64,000 nucleotides of DNA, taken from positions 248,001 to 312,000 of the forward strand of contig JARACJ010000002.1 in assembly GCA_028767165.1 (NCBI GenBank), written 5' to 3'. Shown piece after piece: positions 25,946 to 32,993 of the stretch. The DNA is from Proteobacteria bacterium DTSAM18. Lineage in GTDB: Bacteria; Myxococcota_A; UBA796; GCA-2862545. The notes beneath the pieces were generated by a model. That model had not been told where the DNA came from and searched no databases. It was given only the letters and a program-made list of their open reading frames with translations. Numbering within the stretch: position 1 is the stretch's first letter; each line of letters begins with the position of its first letter. Both the position numbers and the translations under genes were made by a program.

Positions 25946-27622
25946 TCAGGCCGCGTAGTCTTCGATGTGGTAGCGGTAGCCCTGCTCCGTGAGGAAAAGC
26001 TGCCGTTTGACGGCGAACTTCTGCTCCTTGGTGTCGGTGCTGACCACTGTGTAGAAGAAGGCGTCGCGCTCCTTGGGACGCAGGATGCGGCCCAGGCGCT
26101 GGGCTTCCTCCTGGCGGGAACCGAAGGAGCCGGAGATCTGGATGGCCACGTTGGCATCCGGAAGATCGATGGCGAAGTTGGCCACCTTGGAGACGACCAG
26201 GCGCTTGATCTCGCCCTTGCGGAACTTCAGGAAGAGCCTGTCGCGTTCGCGCTGGGGGGTCTTGCCCGTGATCAGCGGGGCGTCGATCTGCTCGGCGATC
26301 TCGCGGAGCTGGCCGAGGTAGGTGCCGATGATCAGGATGTTGTCTTCGCGGTGGCGCTTGATGAGGCTCTTCACCGCGGAGATCTTGGCCGGGTTCTCGG
26401 AGGCGAGACGGAACTTCTCGTTCTCGTTGGCGCGCTCGTAGCGGGCCCGCATCCGGCGGCTCAGGGGCACGCGGACCTCGTGGCAGCGGGCCTCGGCGAC
26501 GAAGCCGCGCTTCTCGAGCAGCTGCCAGGGCAGATCGTAGCGCTTGGGGCCCACGAGCGAGAAGACATCGCCCTCGCGGCCATCCTCACGCACGAGCGTG
26601 GCGGTGAGGCCGAGCCGACGGACGCCCTGCAGCTCTGCGGTGGCGCCGAACACGGGCGCGGGCAGCAGGTGGACCTCGTCGTAGACGAGCAGGCCCCAGT
26701 TGTGGTCGCGGAACACATGCATGTGCTCGTAGTCGGCGTTCTTGGAGCGACGCCAGGTGAGCACCTGGTAGGTGGCCACGGTGACGGGCTTGATGACCTT
26801 GTTCTGGCCCGTGTACTCGCCGACCTCGTCCTCGGTGAGGCTCGTCTTGTCGAGGATCTCGCGAATCCACTGGGTGACCGCCGACTGGTTGTTGCACAGC
26901 ACCAGGGTGTGGGTGCCGGCGCGGGCCATGGCGGTGAGGGCGACGATGGTCTTGCCGGCGCCGCAGGGAAGCACGACCACGCCGTGGCCACCGGAGGGCT
27001 GGCCTTCCTGGAACCAGCGCTCCACGGCTTCCTTCTGGTAGTCGCGGGGGTCGAATTCCTTGCCGCCGCGGGTGCGCTTGCGCAGGCTGATGGCCAGGGG
27101 GTCGCCGTTGTTGAAGCCGGCGTTGTCGGCGATGGGCCAGTTCTCCATCAGCATCCGCTGCTTGAACATGCCCCGCATGCCCTTGTCGACGGCGTATTCG
27201 TTGCGGCCGTCGGGCTTGATGAACTGCTTGCCCGTGTCGGTGCGCTTGACCGACTTCTCGACGTAGCGGTTGTAGAAGGTGACCCGCATGAGGTTCTTGG
27301 GGTCGGTGGGGTGGGTCTCCAGGGTGACCAGCCCGAAGCGGCCGATGGTGTCCTGGATGGTCTCGAGGACGTTGGCGGGGATGTCGAACTTGGACATTCC
27401 GCGCAGTCCTTCGAGCACCTCCTCGAGGCTCATGCCGGACGAGGCGGCATTCCACAGGGACAGGGGCGTGATCTTGTAGGTGTGGAGCAGCTCTGGCGAG
27501 CTCTCGAGCTCCGCGAACCGTGCGAGGAAGTCGCGCGCCTGATCGAATTGGGGGTGCTTGGTCTCGACCAATACCTTGCCGTCGCCCTGGATGATGACCG
27601 GGTTGGACGGATTCATCTGCAT
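25946..27622 (-). CDS. XPB/Rad25-type SF2 DNA helicase
   Basis: 558 residues. An N-terminal damage-recognition-like domain (about 1-190) precedes the SF2 motifs: Q/DYQ (RDYQKEAVERW), Walker A PCGAGKT, DEVH (YDEVHLLP), motif III LTAT directly followed by VREDGRE, which carries the RED motif typical of XPB, and motif VI QRLGRILRP. XPB family proteins are ATP-driven 3'-5' translocases used in repair and transcription in eukaryotes and archaea and in some bacteria. The start is ATG 27622 or 27616. A six-codon frame (MAHTCR) with a strong AGGAGG overlaps the start as ATGA. Confidence 0.92.
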   Translation of the reverse strand: MQMNPSNPVIIQGDGKVLVETKHPQFDQARDFLARFAELESSPELLHTYKITPLSLWNAASSGMSLEEVLEGLRGMSKFDIPANVLETIQDTIGRFGLVTLETHPTDPKNLMRVTFYNRYVEKSVKRTDTGKQFIKPDGRNEYAVDKGMRGMFKQRMLMENWPIADNAGFNNGDPLAISLRKRTRGGKEFDPRDYQKEAVERWFQEGQPSGGHGVVVLPCGAGKTIVALTAMARAGTHTLVLCNNQSAVTQWIREILDKTSLTEDEVGEYTGQNKVIKPVTVATYQVLTWRRSKNADYEHMHVFRDHNWGLLVYDEVHLLPAPVFGATAELQGVRRLGLTATLVREDGREGDVFSLVGPKRYDLPWQLLEKRGFVAEARCHEVRVPLSRRMRARYERANENEKFRLASENPAKISAVKSLIKRHREDNILIIGTYLGQLREIAEQIDAPLITGKTPQRERDRLFLKFRKGEIKRLVVSKVANFAIDLPDANVAIQISGSFGSRQEEAQRLGRILRPKERDAFFYTVVSTDTKEQKFAVKRQLFLTEQGYRYHIEDYAA

Positions 27623-27929
27623 GTGTGCGCCATGCTTGTGCTCCTCCTCGGAGCCTCTCCGGTCCCATGACAGACGCGGGGCGCGGTGGCCTCACGTGCC
27701 GGCAGGGCCGGGGTGAACGCATGGGGTGAGGGATTCTGCCCACACCCGTGACAGCCAGGCCGGAGCCTGCACTGGGGAAAGCCTCGGAGCCATGCGTGGA
27801 AGGATCCTGAGCGTTGGCATCAGAATCGCGCGGGCTCCCGATTGCCCTTTTTTTATGGATCCTCCTCCGGATGTCAAGTTCGCAACGCTGCGTGCTGGGC
27901 AGAAGCCTGCTACGGTCGGTTCGAAGGGA
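27623..27929. other. Divergent promoter region between XPB helicase and PEP-utilising enzyme
   Basis: A 307-bp gap between outward-facing genes. It holds the strong AGGAGG and mini-frame (27617-27634, minus strand) ahead of the helicase start. It also holds a T7 tract at 27848-27854 near the plus-strand gene. No further gene or conserved repeat is seen. Confidence 0.4.
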
Positions 27930-30413
27930 ATGTTGGGGGGCGTCTGGTTGGAGTCCTTGGCGGCCATCGCACACCTGCCAGACGGGCAGGTCGGGGGAAA
28001 GGCAGCCGCGCTGGCGCGACTGGCGCAGGCCGGACTGGCGGTACCACCGGCCTGGGTGGTGCCGGTGTCGGTGTTCGAGGAGGCCCTGAGGGAGGGTGGC
28101 GCCATGGCCCTGGCCGAGGGTTTGGGCACGGGCGAAGCATCCTGGAAGGAGCTCGAGCAAAGGGTCCTTGGCCTGCCCATCGGCCCGGCGCTCCGGGGGC
28201 TGCAATCGAATTCCTCGAATTTCGCAGTTCGTTCGTCTGCTGTGGGCGAGGATGGCGCGGATCGGTCCTTCGCGGGGCAGCACGCGAGCGTCGTCGGCGT
28301 GCCGCGGGAGGGTCTCGCGGACGCCGTGCGGACGGTGTGGGCGTCGCTGTACGGTCCGTCGAGCCACGCCTATCGACAGGGCGTGGCACCGGCACCGGGG
28401 GCCATGGCGGTGCTGGTGCAGCCGCTGATCGCCGCCCGGTGTGCGGGGGTGGCGTTCTCGGTGGATCCCGTCTCGGGGGCGCCCGAGGTGGTGGTCGAGG
28501 CGGTGCACGGGCTGGCGGAGCCTCTGGCGGATGGGCACGTGACGCCCCAGCGGGTGCGGTTCCGGCGGGGCGGGGCGGGCCTGGTCCCGTCCGAGGACAC
28601 GCCGCACGAGCAGGGGGTCTTCAAGGCGGCGTGGGCAGAGGGCGTACGGCCCCTCCCGGACGCATGGAGACGGGTGCAGCCGCTGGACGAGGTGCGATCC
28701 AAGGAGGTCGCCGATCTGACGCTGGAGGTCGAGAGGATCATGGGGGAGCCCGTCGACGTGGAGTGGGCGATCGACGAGGCGGGAACCCTGTGGCTGCTGC
28801 AGGCCCGCCCGCTGACGACCCGCCCGGCGCCGGTCGGAGGCGTGTGGTGGACCCGCCGGTTCTTCGGGGAGCGCTGGCCCCAGGGGTGCTCCGTGCTCGG
28901 CTGGTCGATCATCGGGCCGCTGCTCGAGCACCACACCTTCTACCCGGGGGTCCATGCGCGTCACCTGGGCGGGGAGCCGCTGTTCCGGCTGGTGTCGGGG
29001 CATCCGTACGTGAACGGGGCGCTGCTGGAGCGGCTGGCCTTCCGCCTGCCCGGCATCGGCACGCCGACGTTCTTCGAGGAGATGATGCCCGCGGCGAAGG
29101 CGCCGGGCCGGCTCCGGCTGCCGTCCGTTCGCGTGGTGGCGGAGCTCCTGGGCACGTCGCTGCGGGAGAGGCGCTGGCAGCGGTTCTCGCTGGACCCGGT
29201 GGGCAATCCGTCCGAGTGGCGGGGATTCCGCCGGCGTGCGCTGGCCCACCTGGCGGAGCGGACCCCGGAGCCGTCCGATCCGGTCGACCTGCAGGAGCGG
29301 CTCGACGCGCTGCGGGACCTGGCGCAGACCTACGTGGGCATCCACGTGTCCAGCCTGCTGTGGGCGAACCTGAGCTGGCATGGGCTGAAGGCGGTGCTCG
29401 AGCGGTGGCGGCCGCAGGACGTGGGGTCGTGGATGCAGCGGCTGGCGGTGTGTCCCCCGGGAAACGTCTCGGTGCAGGCCCATCAGGCCATCTGGGAGCT
29501 GGCCCAGGCGCTGTCGGCGGAGGATCAGCGGGCGCTGGTGCAGGGGCGGGCGCTGTCCGGGCCGGGCCGGCGCCGGGTGGACGGCTTCCTGGAGCGCTTC
29601 GGGCATCGGGGGCAGTCCACCTGGGAGGTCTGGGGCCCTCGGTGGCGGGATCAGCCGCAGATGGTGGGGGCCCTGGTCGCCGCCCAGACGGGATCGGCGT
29701 CCCCGGCGCTCCGGAGCGAGCGGCAGCAGGCGCGCTACCAGCGGGCGGTGGAGGATCTGCGGCGCACGGCACCGGGTCGGGTGTCGGGACCGGCGCTCGG
29801 CTGGCTGTACCTGCTTCGCCGCTACCTGCTTCTCCGGGAGAACCAGCGTGAGGTGCTCGAGCAGCTGCTGGTGGCCATGTCGGACGATCTGCGGTGGGCT
29901 GCGGAGCGGCTGGTGGAGGCCGGCGCCCTGCGGCTGGTCGACGAGGTGCGCTGGCTGACGGTCGACGAGGTGTTGGCGGGGCTGCGTGGCGACGACGTGC
30001 CCGGCCCGGACGAGATCCGGTCGAGGCGACTCGACGCCACCGGCCCGCCACCGCCGGTCTTCCTGCGAGGTGCCCAGGCCGAGGCGACGCCGGTGGGCGA
30101 AGAGCTGCGCGGGCTGCCCATGAGCGGTGGTCGCCACAGGGGCCGGGTGGTCCACGTGCGGACGCCCCTGGACGCCGGCCGACTGAAGCCCGGTGACGTG
30201 CTGGTGACCTCGGCGCTCGATCCCGGCTGGACGCCGCTGCTGGCTCGTGCCGGTGCCGTGCTGGTGGAGCTCGGAGCGGTGCTCAGCCACGGGGCGGTGG
30301 TCGCGCGGGAGCTCGGGGTGCCGATGGTGGGGAACCTGTCGGGGCTGCAGGGGCTGAGGGACGGCGAGGAGGTCGAGGTGGACGGGGAGCTCGGGGTCGT
30401 GCGGCGGGTCTGA
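27930..30413 (+). CDS. PEP-utilising phosphotransferase with ATP-grasp and phosphohistidine domains
   Basis: 827 residues. Residues 1-300 are the PEP/pyruvate-type ATP-grasp domain (FAVRSSAVGEDGADRSFAGQ, then VEWAIDEAGTLWLLQARPLT). About 450 residues of middle domain follow. The C-terminal swivelling domain carries the phosphohistidine in GAVLSHGAVVAREL. No C-terminal PEP/pyruvate TIM barrel is present, which separates it from PpsA and PPDK. The order ATP-domain, unrelated middle, His-domain and the total length match rifampin phosphotransferase-like enzymes. The middle domain is not recognised, so the substrate is open. The start ATG 27930 follows GAAGGG; an ATG at 27855 is possible. Confidence 0.75.
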   Translation: MLGGVWLESLAAIAHLPDGQVGGKAAALARLAQAGLAVPPAWVVPVSVFEEALREGGAMALAEGLGTGEASWKELEQRVLGLPIGPALRGLQSNSSNFAVRSSAVGEDGADRSFAGQHASVVGVPREGLADAVRTVWASLYGPSSHAYRQGVAPAPGAMAVLVQPLIAARCAGVAFSVDPVSGAPEVVVEAVHGLAEPLADGHVTPQRVRFRRGGAGLVPSEDTPHEQGVFKAAWAEGVRPLPDAWRRVQPLDEVRSKEVADLTLEVERIMGEPVDVEWAIDEAGTLWLLQARPLTTRPAPVGGVWWTRRFFGERWPQGCSVLGWSIIGPLLEHHTFYPGVHARHLGGEPLFRLVSGHPYVNGALLERLAFRLPGIGTPTFFEEMMPAAKAPGRLRLPSVRVVAELLGTSLRERRWQRFSLDPVGNPSEWRGFRRRALAHLAERTPEPSDPVDLQERLDALRDLAQTYVGIHVSSLLWANLSWHGLKAVLERWRPQDVGSWMQRLAVCPPGNVSVQAHQAIWELAQALSAEDQRALVQGRALSGPGRRRVDGFLERFGHRGQSTWEVWGPRWRDQPQMVGALVAAQTGSASPALRSERQQARYQRAVEDLRRTAPGRVSGPALGWLYLLRRYLLLRENQREVLEQLLVAMSDDLRWAAERLVEAGALRLVDEVRWLTVDEVLAGLRGDDVPGPDEIRSRRLDATGPPPPVFLRGAQAEATPVGEELRGLPMSGGRHRGRVVHVRTPLDAGRLKPGDVLVTSALDPGWTPLLARAGAVLVELGAVLSHGAVVARELGVPMVGNLSGLQGLRDGEEVEVDGELGVVRRV

Positions 30414-30414
30414 C

Positions 30415-30963
30415 TCAGGACGCCGGCACGGCCACCACCTGGAACAGCCCGCCCGGCAGCTGGTGGACGCCTTCGACCCTCATCCGGAAGGGTGCCGCCA
30501 TGGGACCGAACAGCGGATGGCCGCTGCCGAGCGCCACCGGGATCCGCGTGATGATGATCTCATCGAGCAGGCCTGCCTGGGCGGCCTGACCGATGAGGGA
30601 GCCGCCGTCGAGGTAGACGTCCTTGCCGGCGGCGGCGGCCTTCGCTGCGGCGATCATCTCCTCCATCGAGCCCGACACGGCCGTCACGCTCTCCGGGGGA
30701 TCCTCATCGAGGGCGCGGTGGGTGGCCACGAGCACCGGCGTGTCGCCGTAGGGCCAGGGCACGTCGAAGCCGCGCACGGTGTCGTAGGTGGTGCGGCCCA
30801 TCAGCAGTGCGCCCACGTTTTCCATGAAGCTGTCGTAGCTGTAGGGGCCGCCCGGGGCGGTGGGGTACTCGGCGACGGTCTCGGGAAGCCAGGAGAGATC
30901 GCCGCCCGGGCCGGCGATGAAGCCGTCGAGGCTGGTGGCGATGAAGACGCGGATGCGGGACAT
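30415..30963 (-). CDS. RibD C-terminal / dihydrofolate-reductase-like protein
   Basis: 182 residues with the RibD_C/DHFR fold signature: RVFIATSLDGFIAGPGGDLSWL, GALLMGRTTYDTV, VYLDGGSLIGQA and a closing VALGSGHPLF. Such proteins bind NADPH and reduce pterin- or pyrimidine-like substrates; the small single-domain versions are mostly uncharacterised. It starts 9 bp after the uvrC stop, so the two are co-transcribed. It converges with the PEP-utilising gene, leaving one base between the stops. Confidence 0.85.
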   Translation of the reverse strand: MSRIRVFIATSLDGFIAGPGGDLSWLPETVAEYPTAPGGPYSYDSFMENVGALLMGRTTYDTVRGFDVPWPYGDTPVLVATHRALDEDPPESVTAVSGSMEEMIAAAKAAAAGKDVYLDGGSLIGQAAQAGLLDEIIITRIPVALGSGHPLFGPMAAPFRMRVEGVHQLPGGLFQVVAVPAS

Positions 30964-30972
30964 GGAGGCCTC

Positions 30973-32820
30973 TCAGGAACGGGTGATCCGCTTCTTCCGG
31001 CTGTGGAAGAACTCGACGAGCTGCTCCGCCGTCTTCGGGCCGATGCCCTCCACCTCCGCCAGCTGCTCGGCGGTGGCGGAGGTCACGGCCCGGGCGCTGC
31101 CGAAGTGCTTGAGCAGGGCCTTGCGCTTGGCGGGGCCGATGCCGGGCAGGCCCTCGAGGATGCTGCGCACGGTCTTCTTCTGGCGGGTCTTGCGCTGGTA
31201 TTCGACCGCCGTGTTGTGGGTCTCGTCGCGCAGGTGCTGCAGCATGCGCAGGGCCGCGCTGCCCTGGGGCAGCTTGATGGGGTCCTTCACGTTCGGCAGC
31301 ACGAGGCGGTCGGTGGCGCTGCGGTTGCCCTTGGCGTGGTCGGTGCGGGGCTTGACGATGCCCACCATGGGCTGATCCTGCACGCCCAGATCCTCCAGGG
31401 CGGCCTTGGCGGCGGCCACCTGGCCCTTGCCGCCGTCGATCACCAGCAGGTCGGGGAATTCGCCGTCCTGCAGGGCGCGGGCGAAGCGACGGGACAGGAT
31501 CTCCCGCATGCCGCCGTAGTCATCGCCGCCCATGGCCGTCTTGATGCGATAGCGCCGGTACTCGCGGCGATCGGGCTGTCCGTCGGTGAACACGGCCATG
31601 GCGGCCACGGGGTTGGTGCCCGACAGGTGCGAGTTGTCGAAGCACTCCATGCGGAGCGGGGGCTCCTTGAGGCCGAGGATCTTCGCGATGGACTGCAGCG
31701 CTTCCATGCGGCGGGTCTCGGCGTCGGTTCGCTGCTCGAGGAACAGCCTGGCGTTGCGGTGGGCGATGCCCACGAGCTTGGCCTTGTCGCCCTGCTTGGG
31801 CTGCAGCAGGCGCACCTTGCGACCCTTTCGCTCCGAGAGCACCTGGGCGAGGGCCTCGTGGTCGCTTGGGAGCAGGGGCAGCAGGATCTCGGTGGGGATC
31901 TCGTCCGGCAGCTCGTACCAGGCGTTCAGGGCGGAGCTGAGGAAGCTGTCGTCGTCGAACCACAGGTCGTCGCCGAGCTGGCTCTGGGCCTCGCCCATGC
32001 GGCCCTCCCGCACGGGGATGACGCATGTGGCCACGTGGCGGCCGTGCCGGTACACGCCCCACACGTCGCGATCCCCGCCGCTCGGATCGACCACCCGCTG
32101 CTTCTCGGTGGTGGCGGAGATGGCCCGGATGAGGTCACGCACCCGGGCGGCCTCCTCGAAATTCTCGGCCTCGGCGGCCTCCATCATGCGGGCGTGCAGG
32201 GCTCGCTCCACCTGCTTCGTGCGGCCCTTCAGCAGATCGGTGCTCTGCTTCGCGATGGTCAGGTAGTCGTGACGATCCACCGGCTCGGTGCAGGGCGCCA
32301 CGCAGCGGCCCATCTGGTGCAGCAGGCAGGGGCGGCTGCGGGTCTTCAGCACGTGATCGGTGCAGGTGCGCAGTGGGTAGATGCGGCTGAGGAAGGTCAG
32401 GGTGTGCCGGGCCTTGTGGGCGCTGGCGTAGGGACCGAAGTACAGCGCGCCGTCGTCCTTGGGGCGGCGGACGATGGTGTAGTGGGGCCAGGCCTCGTTC
32501 AGGTCGAGCCGCAGGTGCATGTAGGTGGCGTCGTCGCGCAGCTTGACGTTGAAGCGGGGCCTGTACTGCTTGATGAGGGTGTTCTCGAGGAGCAGCGCCT
32601 CCTTCTCGGTGGTGGTGACGATGACGTCGACATCCACCGCCGCGCGCACCAGGTGGGGCACCATCGGCCGCTCGTCGTGGCCCGAGAAATACTGGCGGAC
32701 CCGATCTCGCAGGCTCTTTGCCTTGCCGATGTACAGGACCTTCGTCTTACGCCCCTTGAACAGGTAGACGCCCGGCTCCGTGGGCAGCGCGGCGATCTTG
32801 TCTTCCAGGCGTTGCGACAT
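30973..32820 (-). CDS. uvrC: Excinuclease ABC subunit C
   Basis: 615 residues with the full UvrC plan. An N-terminal GIY-YIG nuclease (GVYLFKGRKTKVLYIGKAKSLRDRV) comes first. Next are the cysteine-rich cluster (CTDHVLKTRSRPCLLHQMGRC...C), a UVR motif (EAENFEEAARVRDLI) and the RNase H-like second nuclease (MECFDNSHLSGTNPVAAMAVF ... DLLVIDGGKGQ). A C-terminal helix-hairpin-helix pair (LEGLPGIGPAKRKALLKHFG, VEGIGPKTAEQLV) completes it. It makes both incisions in nucleotide excision repair. The start ATG 32820 has GGAGG. An XPB-type helicase and xseB lie about 5 kb away, giving a local repair theme. Confidence 0.97.
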   Translation of the reverse strand: MSQRLEDKIAALPTEPGVYLFKGRKTKVLYIGKAKSLRDRVRQYFSGHDERPMVPHLVRAAVDVDVIVTTTEKEALLLENTLIKQYRPRFNVKLRDDATYMHLRLDLNEAWPHYTIVRRPKDDGALYFGPYASAHKARHTLTFLSRIYPLRTCTDHVLKTRSRPCLLHQMGRCVAPCTEPVDRHDYLTIAKQSTDLLKGRTKQVERALHARMMEAAEAENFEEAARVRDLIRAISATTEKQRVVDPSGGDRDVWGVYRHGRHVATCVIPVREGRMGEAQSQLGDDLWFDDDSFLSSALNAWYELPDEIPTEILLPLLPSDHEALAQVLSERKGRKVRLLQPKQGDKAKLVGIAHRNARLFLEQRTDAETRRMEALQSIAKILGLKEPPLRMECFDNSHLSGTNPVAAMAVFTDGQPDRREYRRYRIKTAMGGDDYGGMREILSRRFARALQDGEFPDLLVIDGGKGQVAAAKAALEDLGVQDQPMVGIVKPRTDHAKGNRSATDRLVLPNVKDPIKLPQGSAALRMLQHLRDETHNTAVEYQRKTRQKKTVRSILEGLPGIGPAKRKALLKHFGSARAVTSATAEQLAEVEGIGPKTAEQLVEFFHSRKKRITRS

Positions 32821-32993
32821 CCGACCTCCGTCAGCGCCTTATCACGGGATGTGAGCCACAGGCGGGCTTGATCCTCAAGAGGGACACGGGTTACCTCCCT
32901 CCGGCTTCATTGGTCGCATGTGCCCCCACGGGCCGGCGTCCTGCTGAGAGACATTCGCTGCGGGATCCCTCGGATCCTGATCGAGGAGTTCCC

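Noticed and set aside
23339-27670. Very long open frame on the plus strand opposite the XPB, helicase-associated and xseB genes
   Set aside because: It is antisense to three genes with clear motifs, has no homology-like motifs, and such frames are expected in DNA with very high GC at third positions. The same applies to other long antisense frames, for example over 6484-9156, 17456-19498 and 32907-35972.
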